From Nocardia sp. CY41 (GTDB lineage Bacteria; Actinomycetota; Actinomycetes; Mycobacteriales; Mycobacteriaceae): a stretch of 64,000 bases of DNA. The stretch covers positions 62,001 to 126,000 of the forward strand of contig NZ_VUOS01000009.1 of the NCBI RefSeq assembly GCF_009829325.1. The letters run 5' to 3'. Below the pieces are notes generated by a model, which did no database searches, was not told the origin of the DNA, and saw only the letters and a program-made list of their open reading frames with translations. This document shows, one piece after another, positions 49,888-58,222 of this stretch (positions are counted from its first letter, which is position 1; every line of letters starts with the position of its first letter). The position numbers were made by a program, and so were the translations under genes.

Positions 49888-51477
49888 TCAGCGTGTGCGG
49901 CGCCGGCGCGGCCGGCGCGCGAGTTTCAGCCCGAAAAGCAGATCGGTATTGCGCGCCGGTGTCGGCTGTTCGGACCCCCGCAGAAGTCCCGCCTGGCGGA
50001 TCCAACTGTGGTGCCAGTGGTACAGGTCCGGGAGGGTCACCTCGCACGCCGCGGCGAGCCTGCGGAGGCGGAAGCCCGCCCCCCCGATGGCTCCGGCGAA
50101 GAGTTTGCCATTGGACGCGGGGCGTGCTTCCTGCTGGACGCGGGCGTCGTAGAGCAACGGACGCGCCGCGGGCGGAATCACCCACACGTACAGGTCGGGC
50201 GCGTGGGTGTAACCGATCGGACCGTTGAAGATCAGTGCGTCGGCGGCAAGCGCGACCGTGGGGATCGCGTTGAGTTCCATCGCGGTGGCGCCGGTGAACA
50301 ACGCGGTGGCAAGTGCCGCCGCGTCCACCGGATCGGCCGTGCGGGCGCGAATGCGGGCGATGAGGTCGTCATCGGTCGGGACCGTCGTCAGCCCCGGCCC
50401 GACCGAGTAGGCCAGATCCGGCGGCAGGTCCAATCGCAGGCCATGGAGCAGGAACGCGGCCTGCGCGCCACGCAGGAGCGTGATGGTGTGCCCGCGGCCG
50501 GGGCTGTCGGCCACCAGACTGCCGAGGAACCGGTACAGGCTCAGGATGTCGTTCCACTCGTCCACCAAACCGGCGCTTCGACCCTGCGGGAAGCGATCCG
50601 GCGCGCTGAGGCGAGGTTGCAGCACCGACAGCATGTATTCGGCCAAGCCGGCCCCGCGGGGACCCAGCCAGCTTCCGACGCCGTTCTGGTTCAGGTCGTG
50701 TCTGCACGGCCGTCCGGTGTGTTCGGCGAGCCACCGGCAGGCCGTCTGGATCCCCTCGGTGTAGACGGCGTCGATGCGGGCGAACTCCTCCGGTGGCAGG
50801 CTCCGGTAGGCGTCGGCCCGGAAGTTGGTGACGTCACCGTCGGAGATCTGCGGCAACAGCCCGTCACCTGCCGCGTCGGCGAGCGTGATGATGCGGGACG
50901 GCCGGTGCCCGACCTGGCCGTATCCGACATATTTGGTCGGCGGCTCAGGGACATTGATGCGCGTGGTCCGCGGCTCGGGGACACCGATCCGCGTAGTGGC
51001 GGGCTCGGGAACACCGATGCGGGTGGTGGCGGGCTCGGGAGCACCGATGCGGGTGGTCGGCGGATCGGGGGCATCGATGCGGGTGGTCGGCGGATCGGGG
51101 GCATCGATGCGCGTGGTGGCCGCATCAGGGTCGTCGACGCCCGTCGTAGCCGCATCAGGGTCGTCGACGCCCGTCGTAGCCGCATCAGGGTCGTCGACGC
51201 CCGTCGTAGCCGCATCAGGGTCGTCGACGCCCGTCGTAGCCGCATCAGGGTCGTCGACGCTCGTCGTGATCGGAGCAGGATCATCGCCGCGGTCGGTGGT
51301 CGCGGACGCGCCGCGGCGGTCCGCCAGCCACCGCCACAGGTCTTCCTCCGGCACGCCCAGCCGCTTGGAACTCTTTCTCACCTGGTCGGCGGACAGTTCG
51401 TTGTGTTCGTCCAGCTGAGCCAACCTCTTCAGCTCGGACGGACGCAGCGTGGGCACGCTTGCGTCGACCACCGCCAC
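49888..51477 (-). CDS. Hypothetical protein with ten-residue tandem repeats
   Basis: 529 residues in three parts. 1-60: a small helical domain (LRPSELKRLAQLDEHNELSA onward) ending in a WRWL motif like that of HTH proteins. About 68-180: eleven copies of a ten-residue unit of form TTxxxxPxxx, from TTSVDDPDAA through TTGVDDPDAA to TTRIGVPEPA; Pro/Asp/Thr-rich, probably extended. About 190-529: a helical domain; ALFTGATAMELNAIPTVAL and PDLYHWHHSWIRQAGLL recall the tyrosine-recombinase fold without its Arg and Tyr, a weak likeness. No signal peptide. Function unknown. Confidence 0.75.
   Translation of the reverse strand: MAVVDASVPTLRPSELKRLAQLDEHNELSADQVRKSSKRLGVPEEDLWRWLADRRGASATTDRGDDPAPITTSVDDPDAATTGVDDPDAATTGVDDPDAATTGVDDPDAATTGVDDPDAATTRIDAPDPPTTRIDAPDPPTTRIGAPEPATTRIGVPEPATTRIGVPEPRTTRINVPEPPTKYVGYGQVGHRPSRIITLADAAGDGLLPQISDGDVTNFRADAYRSLPPEEFARIDAVYTEGIQTACRWLAEHTGRPCRHDLNQNGVGSWLGPRGAGLAEYMLSVLQPRLSAPDRFPQGRSAGLVDEWNDILSLYRFLGSLVADSPGRGHTITLLRGAQAAFLLHGLRLDLPPDLAYSVGPGLTTVPTDDDLIARIRARTADPVDAAALATALFTGATAMELNAIPTVALAADALIFNGPIGYTHAPDLYVWVIPPAARPLLYDARVQQEARPASNGKLFAGAIGGAGFRLRRLAAACEVTLPDLYHWHHSWIRQAGLLRGSEQPTPARNTDLLFGLKLARRPRRRRTR
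51121..51260. repeat. Perfect 30-bp tandem repeat within the repeat-protein gene
   Basis: Four identical 30-base copies (51121-51240) plus a fifth matching for 20 bases. They encode the ten-residue units. Perfect DNA identity points to recent expansion or ongoing slippage; degenerate copies extend to about 50941 and 51290. Confidence 0.95.
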
Positions 51478-51718
51478 AACCTCCCGGATTCGGCGAACCC
51501 GTGACGCCTCACAACGGGTTCTGGATGTCAGTTGCAGAGCATTCGATCACGTACCCGCCGGTAAGGCGGTGAATTCCACCGAGTTTCGGATGTTGTCTAC
51601 GTCACCGAAAACTTCACGGTCTACCGAAATCGCCATGGCCCGAATACGTTCTGCCTAGTCATGGCGCCTGTCGCCAGTGGCGACGGAAACAAGTGCGCCA
51701 TGGCGACATCCGGAAAAC

Positions 51719-52675
51719 CTACGTGACTTTGTCTACCGCGCTGGACACCGCCATTTCGGCACATCGCGCGGTGCCGTCGTTCCGAGAGCCACGCGCCGAT
51801 CCTGTGCACGCCAGGATCACCAGCCCGATTCCGAGCCACTGCGCCGCCCGCATGTCCTCGCCGAGCAGGAGCAGTCCGGCGCCTGCGGCCACCGCGGGCT
51901 CCGCACTCATCATGACGCCGAACACCGCGGGCGTGATCCGGCGCAGGGCCGCCATTTCGACGGCATGCGGCACCAGCGACGACAGGACCGCCAACATCGC
52001 GGCGCCCAGCAGGAAACTCGGGTTCACCAGTGCCGCTGTGCCATCGACGAGGACCACCGGTAAGGCGAGCAGCGCGCCGAGTCCCATGGACAACGCCAAT
52101 CCGTCGTGTCCGCCGGTGTGCCTGCCGACCACGGCCGCGCACGCGATGTACGCGGCCCATCCCGCGCCTGCTGCCACCGCGAACAGCACGCCGCTCCACG
52201 ACACCGGCCCGTCGCTGTCGACCAGCAACAGGACGCCCGCGCCTGCGCAGACGATCCACAGCGCGTCACGCGTGCGCCGCGACCCGATCGAGGCGATGGC
52301 GAGCGGACCGAGGAAGTCGATGGTCACCGCCATGCCCAGCGGGATGCGATCCAACGCCGCGTAGAAACACACGTTCATGCCCGCGATGGCCACCCCCAGG
52401 CCCGCTATCGGAAGCAGAGCCGTGCGGTCTACCCGCAGCGACGGCCGCCACAGCAGAACCGCGAATACACCCGCGAGGACGATCCGGGCGCATGCCACCG
52501 TCACCGGCGAGGCCAACGCGAACAAATGCTTGGCGATGACCGCGCCGAGCTGGATGCTGACCATCGCGCCGACCACGAGCAGCGGGGTGGGCAGGTCTCC
52601 CCGAGGTGGGATCAGCCGCGGCGCGTAGCGCGGGGAAGCGTGCCGGGCGGAACTGACGACCACGTAATGCTCCAT
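51719..52675 (-). CDS. EamA-family (RhtA-like) exporter
   Basis: 318 residues, about ten membrane helices in two EamA halves. LLVVGAMVSIQLGAVIAKHL at the start, LGPLAIASIGSRRTRDALWI in the middle, and AEPAVAAGAGLLLLGEDMRAAQWLGI, the classic second-repeat signature. RhtA/DMT type transporters export amino acids or similar metabolites. ATG at 52675. Confidence 0.9.
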   Translation of the reverse strand: MEHYVVVSSARHASPRYAPRLIPPRGDLPTPLLVVGAMVSIQLGAVIAKHLFALASPVTVACARIVLAGVFAVLLWRPSLRVDRTALLPIAGLGVAIAGMNVCFYAALDRIPLGMAVTIDFLGPLAIASIGSRRTRDALWIVCAGAGVLLLVDSDGPVSWSGVLFAVAAGAGWAAYIACAAVVGRHTGGHDGLALSMGLGALLALPVVLVDGTAALVNPSFLLGAAMLAVLSSLVPHAVEMAALRRITPAVFGVMMSAEPAVAAGAGLLLLGEDMRAAQWLGIGLVILACTGSARGSRNDGTARCAEMAVSSAVDKVT

Positions 52676-53320
52676 TCGGGCACGTCTGCGATCCGCCCGG
52701 GGCGGCAGCGTGCGTTGTCGGGCGCCTGCGGGTCGCTCCCACGACCTCGACTCGGCGCGAGGGTCTTACCGGCAGAGACAATTTCGGCTGCGTTCGCGCC
52801 GAGCAGCGGCGGGCACGCCCATGCCCCGCTACCGCGCTGGGGCGTAGCGAGCAGGCGGCTGCGGATTTGCGATCGTCACAAGATGCGGCGTAGGGCTCGG
52901 CCACAGCCCCGCGCACTCGGATGAGAGTGGTCGGCGTCGGCGCGACTTGCGCTGCGTTCGGATCTGCTGCACAGCCGGAGAACGTAAATATGCCGAGCAA
53001 CGATCAGTGAGCCGGTGGATTGCCGGAAACCGGAGACAATGTTGCGAATTGCGCCGCGAGCTGTGGAGTGCCGCACAGGTACAGCGGTGATCGATAACTG
53101 CCGCTGCGGATTCCGCCACCGACCGGCAGCGCGGAAATGCGACTGCGCGAAGGACGCCGAGACTCCGCGAGACAACCGTGGACACCGGCCGTGACCTGAT
53201 CGAGAGCGAATTCTCAGGGTTCCCACAACCGGCTCTCGCCAAGCCCAAATACTGATGCGGTGTCCTTGACGTGTGCTGGTCGGCAGCACTCTCCAGCCCA
53301 CCCCCGAGGAGACCAGCTTG
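52676..53320. other. Long gene-free stretch
   Basis: 645 bases between the divergent EamA and PP2C genes. Frames on both strands are Arg/Ala-rich or Ser-rich noise without ribosome sites. No repeats or hairpins of note were seen. Confidence 0.5.
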
Positions 53321-54073
53321 ATGCACACCGGCACCACCGCGAGCATGCCGCGGATCGAGACATCCTGGCTGGGCGGGTCCATGGGATCCTCCGCCAGTCG
53401 GCGCGCGTCACGGTCCATCAACGCCGACGCGGTCGCGATCGAGACCGACGCGCTGACCGGGGCGACGGCATTCGTCGTCGCCGACGGTGTCGGAGACCAT
53501 CTGCTCGGCGCCCGCGCGGCGCGCACGGTGGCCACCGCGGCGGCACGTGCGGGAGCCCGCGACGGGGCGCGAGCGGGGATCCTCGCAGCACAGGAAGAGC
53601 TGCTGCGGGAGGTCCCGGAACCCTCGGCCGACGCCGTGCTCGTGGTCGCGGTGCTACCCTCGGCCGGTCATCCGGATGGCCCCTGCGAGGTGGCGTGGGT
53701 CGGTGACTGTCGCGCGTATCGCTGGAATGGCCGGGTGCTGCATCAGATCACTTCCGATCACACCGTCGCCGAGTTCTACCGCGCCCGGGGGCGCGTCCCC
53801 ACGGCGCGGATGGGTCATCTGGTCACCACCTCGGCCCGCACCGTCCGGCCGGACCAGATCGGGTACGCCGCCACCGGCTCGAGCACGGGCAGGCTGCTGC
53901 TGAGCACCGACGGAGTGCACAAGCCGCTCGGCATCGCGGCCGTCAAGGCTATCCTGGCCGAGGGTGACACGGCTTCCGCGATCGCCAACTCACTGGTGGA
54001 CGCCGCGCTCCTGGCCGGAGGAAGAGACAACGCCACCGCGCTGGTCGTGGACTTGCCTTCCCGCACCGGTTAG
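53321..54073 (+). CDS. PP2C-family protein phosphatase
   Basis: 250 residues. PP2C metal-binding motifs: NADAVAIE at 34-41, VADGVGDH at 53-60, WVGDCRAYRW, LLSTDGVHK and RDNATALVVDL, so all key Asp residues are present. Ser/Thr phosphatase for Mg/Mn-dependent dephosphorylation. ATG at 53321 with GAGGAG upstream; an upstream in-frame ATG at 53273 lacks a site. No kinase is adjacent. Confidence 0.9.
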   Translation: MHTGTTASMPRIETSWLGGSMGSSASRRASRSINADAVAIETDALTGATAFVVADGVGDHLLGARAARTVATAAARAGARDGARAGILAAQEELLREVPEPSADAVLVVAVLPSAGHPDGPCEVAWVGDCRAYRWNGRVLHQITSDHTVAEFYRARGRVPTARMGHLVTTSARTVRPDQIGYAATGSSTGRLLLSTDGVHKPLGIAAVKAILAEGDTASAIANSLVDAALLAGGRDNATALVVDLPSRTG

Positions 54074-54179
54074 GCCGGTGCCCGCGCCCCCGGGTAGGGG
54101 CGAACCCACCCTTCGCGACGCGAGCAAAATAAATTCCCAAATGCTATGAATCGCCGGCGGCGGCGCGCAGTATGTCGCT

Positions 54180-54662
54180 GTGGAGCTGACAGCCGTGCGC
54201 ATCGACAAGCCGGACGACCTCAACGTCGTCATCGGACAGTCCCATTTCATCAAGACCGTGGAAGACCTGCACGAAGCGCTGGTCGGGGTCGGTCCCTATC
54301 TGCGCTTCGGGCTGGCGTTCTGCGAGGCCTCCGGTCCTCGCCTGATACGCCACTCCGGCAACGACGACTCCCTCGTCGAGCTCGCCACCAAGAACGCGGC
54401 CGACCTCGGGGCGGGGCACTCGTTCATCGTCTTTCTGCGCGAGGGCTACCCCGTCAACGTCCTCAACGCGATCAAGCAGGTTCCGGAAGTCTGCGGAATA
54501 TACTGTGCCACAGCCAATCCCGTGGAAGTCCTGGTCGCCGAAACGGAACTCGGCAGAGGAATCATCGGAGTGATCGACGGTTCCGCGCCGCTCGGCGTCG
54601 AGACTGCCGACGACCAGGCTGCCCGTAAACAGTTGCTGCGCCAGATCGGGTACAAACTCTGA
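54180..54662 (+). CDS. Adenosine-specific kinase-like protein (PF04008 family)
   Basis: 160 residues, the usual size. VVIGQSHFIKTVEDLHEALV, FGLAFCEASGPRLIRHSGND, AGHSFIVFLREGYPVNVLNA and IYCATANPVEVLVAE follow this family, named after a proposed archaeal adenosine-specific kinase. GTG start at 54180 without a clear ribosome site. Function in actinobacteria is not established. Confidence 0.82.
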   Translation: MELTAVRIDKPDDLNVVIGQSHFIKTVEDLHEALVGVGPYLRFGLAFCEASGPRLIRHSGNDDSLVELATKNAADLGAGHSFIVFLREGYPVNVLNAIKQVPEVCGIYCATANPVEVLVAETELGRGIIGVIDGSAPLGVETADDQAARKQLLRQIGYKL

Positions 54663-54725
54663 CGGAGTGCCGCTCCGGCTCCCGTAGCGAGGTCGCACCG
54701 GCATCGAAAGCGGACTGCGGCTGCG

Positions 54726-55601
54726 TCAGCCGAGTTCGGCCAGCTGCGGGACGGCAGGCGCCATGCCATCGATCCACGCCGCCGGCGAGCCGGTAGTCGG
54801 AGTGACGATCGCGGTTTCGATGCCGAGTTTCGCGTAGTCCGCCATCTGCCGGACGAAGTCGTCCCGGTTTTCCGGGTTCGGCCGCGGGTTGTTGGCGATG
54901 ATCGTCTTGCGAATATCGTCATAATCGCGGCCGACGTCGTCGCAATGCCTGCGCAGTACCTCGAGCTTGTGCTCGACGTCCGCGGGCGAGGAACCGAACA
55001 GGTTGCAGGCGTCGCCGTATTGCGCGACCAACCGCAGCGTCTTGCGCTCTCCCCCGCCGCCGATCAGCACTTTCGGTCGATTGATTGGCTGCGGCGAGCA
55101 CAGCGTCTCGGCCAGTTGGTAGTACTTCCCCTCGAACGGCCCGTTGTCCTGCGCGTCCCACATCTGACGGCAGATGCGCAACGCTTCCTCCAGCCGCTAG
55201 AACCGCTCGGCGGTCGACGGGTAGGGCACGCCGAGCCCACGGTGTTCGCGTTCGAACCACGCGGCGCCGATGCCGAGCACGGCCCGGCCGCCGGACAGGA
55301 CGTCGAGCGTGGTGACGATCTTGGCGAGCAGGCCGGGGTGGCGATAGGTCACGCCGGTGACGAGCAGGCCGAGGTCGAGGCGTGCGGTATGCGCGGCCAA
55401 GTAGCCGAGGGTGGTGTAACCCTCGAGCATGTTCGCCTCCGCGGGCAGCCCGGTCGGCTCGATCTGGAAGTAGTGATCCATGAACGACAACCAGGTCGCT
55501 CCGGACGCCTCCGCGGCCGCGCCCACCCGCGCCAGCTCACCGGCGATGGCGGTCGCACCGCCGTCGATATCGAAGACGGGGACGTGAATTCCGAGTTCCA
55601 T
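54726..55601 (-). pseudogene. F420-type LLM oxidoreductase gene interrupted by an amber codon
   Basis: Reading from ATG 55601 (MELGIHVPVFDIDGGATAIA) to the stop at 54726 gives one continuous frame of 291 codons with family motifs in order (WLSFMDHYFQIEP, LGLLVTGVTYRHPGLLAKIV, TLDVLSGGRAVLGIGAAWFE, then KVLIGGGGERKTLRLVAQYG), broken by a single TAG at 55197-55199. The codon lies in STAERF-stop-RLEEALRI, where relatives have Glu, so a GAG-to-TAG change is the simple explanation. A good ribosome site (GGAAGGGA) precedes the start. Pseudogene, readthrough gene or sequencing error. Confidence 0.85.
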
Positions 55602-55745
55602 GAACCGATCCCTTCCGCTGGGCAACCCTGTACGACCGCACACTAAGTGCTGGAGTGCGCTCCAGGTCAAGCGGTGGATTTTTGCTCCGGGCCCGAGCGC
55701 ACTCGATCGGGAGCCGAAGGGCGTTCACTCAACGACTGTGCGCGG

Positions 55746-56108
55746 TCAGCCTGCGGTCTCGGGGCGATCGGCCAGCCCGAGCCGCAGATGTTCGCTGTGG
55801 TAGATCGCCTCGTCCAGCAGTTGGGCGACGTGGTTGTCGTAGAGGCTGTAGACGATGCTGCGGCCGGTGCGAGTGCCGGTGACCAGCCCGAGATTGCGCA
55901 GTAGCCGCAGCTGATGAGAGACGGCGGACTGTTCCATCCCGATGGCGTCGGCGAGCGCGCTGACCGGCAGCGGCCCCTGACGCAGTTCGGTGAGGATCAT
56001 CAATCGGCTCGGCGTGGCCAGCGCCTGCAACGTGGTCGCCACGTGACCGGCCGATTCGGGATCCAGGCGCGCGGCAGGGCGATCCCTGCCCTCGACACCG
56101 TGTCCCAT
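55746..56108 (-). CDS. nmtR: Nickel/cobalt sensor NmtR (ArsR/SmtB family)
   Basis: 120 residues, the same length and numbering as M. tuberculosis NmtR. N-terminal Gly2-His3 (MGHGVEGR) and Asp91, His93, His104 and His107 (DNHVAQLLDEAIYHSEH) are the known Ni/Co ligands. Winged HTH at about 38-90 (MEQSAVSHQLRLLRNLGLV). ATG at 56108; the upstream frame is not conserved. Divergent from the P1B-4 ATPase gene, with a palindrome between them, as in the known nmtR-ctpJ arrangement. Metal binding would release the promoter. Confidence 0.95.
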   Translation of the reverse strand: MGHGVEGRDRPAARLDPESAGHVATTLQALATPSRLMILTELRQGPLPVSALADAIGMEQSAVSHQLRLLRNLGLVTGTRTGRSIVYSLYDNHVAQLLDEAIYHSEHLRLGLADRPETAG

Positions 56109-56134
56109 GACTGAGAAGCATACTCCAAGAACAA

Positions 56135-56150
56135 ATGAAGACATGTTCAT
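56135..56150. promoter_or_regulatory. Candidate NmtR operator
   Basis: ATGAA-GACATG-TTCAT: two 5-base inverted arms with 6-base spacing, midway in the 94-base nmtR/ctpJ divergent gap, in the form usual for ArsR-family sites. Confidence 0.65.
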
Positions 56151-56202
56151 GCTTTCTGTTATGGTCGGCGCGTTCGCTCGACTGCTCTCCTGGAGGTGAC
56201 CC

Positions 56203-58170
56203 GTGGCCGCGCCGACACTCGCGCCGACCCGTCCGACTCCGCCGTCCGATCGCGTGCCCACGCGCCGGACCCGGCTGTTCGCCCTGCCGGAAGTACGGTG
56301 GGCCGCCCTGGCGGTGGCGTTCTTCCTCGCCGGTCTCGCGATGCAGCTGGCCGATGGTCCGCAGTGGCTGTGGTGGGCCCTGTACCTGGCCTGCTACGCC
56401 GCGGGCGGCTGGGAACCGGGATGGGCCGGCGTGCAGGCACTCCGGGACAAGACGCTCGATGTCGACCTGCTCATGGTCGCGGCGGCGATCGGCGCGGCCG
56501 CCATCGGCCAGATCACCGACGGCGCGTTGCTGATCGTCATCTTCGCGACTTCCGGCGCCCTCGAAGCGCTGGCCACCGCCAGGACCGAGGACTCGGTGCG
56601 CGGCTTGCTCGACCTCACGCCGGACACCGCGACCCGAGTCACCGATGACGGCGCCGAGGAGACGGTGCACGCCGCTGACCTGCGCGTCGGGGATGTCCTC
56701 GTAGTGCGGCCCGGTGAACGGATCGCCGCGGACTCGACGGTGCTCTCCGGCGGCAGCGAGGTCGATCAAGCCACCATCACCGGTGAACCCCTGCCGGTCG
56801 ACAAAACCGCGGGCGACGAGGTGTTCGCGGGCACGCTCAACGGCACCGGCGCGCTGCGAGTGCGCGTCGAGCGCCGGGCACAGGACTCCGTGGTCGCGCG
56901 GATCGCAACCCTGGTCGAGCAGGCCGCCCGGACCAAGGCGCGCACCCAGCTTTTCATCGAGAAGATAGAACAGCGCTACTCGATCGGCATGGTCGCGGTC
57001 ACCCTCGCGGTATTCGTCGTTCCCCTGTTGTTCGGAGACACCGTCCGGCGATCACTCTTGCGCGCGATGACATTCATGATCGTCGCCTCCCCCTGCGCGG
57101 TCGTGCTGGCCACCATGCCGCCGCTGCTGGCGGCCATCGCCAACGCCGGTCGCCACGGCGTCCTGGTCAAATCCGCGGTCGTCATGGAGAAGCTCGGCGC
57201 CACCACACACATCGCCTTCGACAAGACCGGCACCCTGACCCGCGGCATCCCCCAGCTCGCCGAAATACGCTGTCTCGACAAACGATTCACCGACGCCGAG
57301 TTGCTCACGCTCGCCGCGGCAGCCGAGCGCCCGAGCGAACACCCGTTGGCGGCGGCGATCGTGCGCGCGGCCCGGCGCCGGGGTCTCCCACTGTCCGAGG
57401 CCACCGAGTTCACGGCATACCCCGGTCGCGGCGTGACCGCTCGCGTGGGCGACCGCCTCGTCGGCGTCGGCTCCCCCACCACGTCAGGACCGGCGGATGA
57501 AAGTCACTCCCTGCACATGGCTGTCGACGCATTTCACGCCGACGGCTACACCGCCGTGGTCGTCACCTGCGAACATCAGCCGATCGGAGTGCTGGCCCTG
57601 ACCGATCAGCTCCGCCCCGAAGCGGAGGCCGCCGTTCGCGCGAGCACCGCGGTCACCGGCAGCGCGCCGGTGCTGCTGACCGGTGACAACCGCGCCGCCG
57701 CCGACCGGCTCGCCACCGGGTTGGGCATCACCGATGTGCGGGCCGAGCTACTGCCCGACGAGAAGGTGACCGCCGTGCGGGAACTGCAGAAGGACGGACG
57801 GAAAGTGACCGTCGTGGGCGACGGCATCAACGACGCTCCGGCCCTCGCCACGGCCGAGGTCGGCATCGCCATGGGGGGCGCCGGCTCCGACCTGACCCTG
57901 CAGACCGCCGACGCCGTCGTCGTGCGCGACGACCTGACCGCGATCCCGGCGGTGATCGCGCTGTCTCGGCAGGCACGGCGGGTAGTGCTGGCGAACCTCG
58001 CCATCGCCGCCACCTTCATCGGCGTACTGGCCGTCTGGGATCTCGCCGGAACGCTGCCGCTTCCACTCGGCGTCGCCGGGCACGAGGGTTCCACCGTGAT
58101 CGTCGGGCTCAACGGGCTGCGCCTGCTGCGCCGGGCGGCGTGGGAGCGAGCTGCCGGAAGACGAGGCTGA
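56203..58170 (+). CDS. ctpJ: P1B-4-type Co/Ni-exporting ATPase CtpJ
   Basis: 655 residues. No N-terminal metal-binding domain. TITGEPLPVDK actuator, SPC at 296-298 in a membrane helix, DKTGTLT with phosphorylated Asp340, SEHPL, GDGINDAPALA, and HEGST at 627-631. SPC plus HEGST/HEGGT defines the P1B-4 class that exports cobalt and related metals. GTG at 56203 with GGAGGT upstream. Controlled by the divergent NmtR. Confidence 0.95.
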   Translation: MAAPTLAPTRPTPPSDRVPTRRTRLFALPEVRWAALAVAFFLAGLAMQLADGPQWLWWALYLACYAAGGWEPGWAGVQALRDKTLDVDLLMVAAAIGAAAIGQITDGALLIVIFATSGALEALATARTEDSVRGLLDLTPDTATRVTDDGAEETVHAADLRVGDVLVVRPGERIAADSTVLSGGSEVDQATITGEPLPVDKTAGDEVFAGTLNGTGALRVRVERRAQDSVVARIATLVEQAARTKARTQLFIEKIEQRYSIGMVAVTLAVFVVPLLFGDTVRRSLLRAMTFMIVASPCAVVLATMPPLLAAIANAGRHGVLVKSAVVMEKLGATTHIAFDKTGTLTRGIPQLAEIRCLDKRFTDAELLTLAAAAERPSEHPLAAAIVRAARRRGLPLSEATEFTAYPGRGVTARVGDRLVGVGSPTTSGPADESHSLHMAVDAFHADGYTAVVVTCEHQPIGVLALTDQLRPEAEAAVRASTAVTGSAPVLLTGDNRAAADRLATGLGITDVRAELLPDEKVTAVRELQKDGRKVTVVGDGINDAPALATAEVGIAMGGAGSDLTLQTADAVVVRDDLTAIPAVIALSRQARRVVLANLAIAATFIGVLAVWDLAGTLPLPLGVAGHEGSTVIVGLNGLRLLRRAAWERAAGRRG

Positions 58171-58183
58171 CAGCGACCGATGC

Positions 58184-58212
58184 CGCAGTGCGGGAACGCA
58201 TCCCGCACTGCG
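58184..58212. terminator. Bidirectional terminator
   Basis: A 12-base perfect stem (58184-58195 with 58201-58212) and 5-base loop between the convergent ends of ctpJ (58170) and the 6-phosphogluconate dehydrogenase gene (58223). Confidence 0.85.
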
Positions 58213-58222
58213 TTACGCCCGG

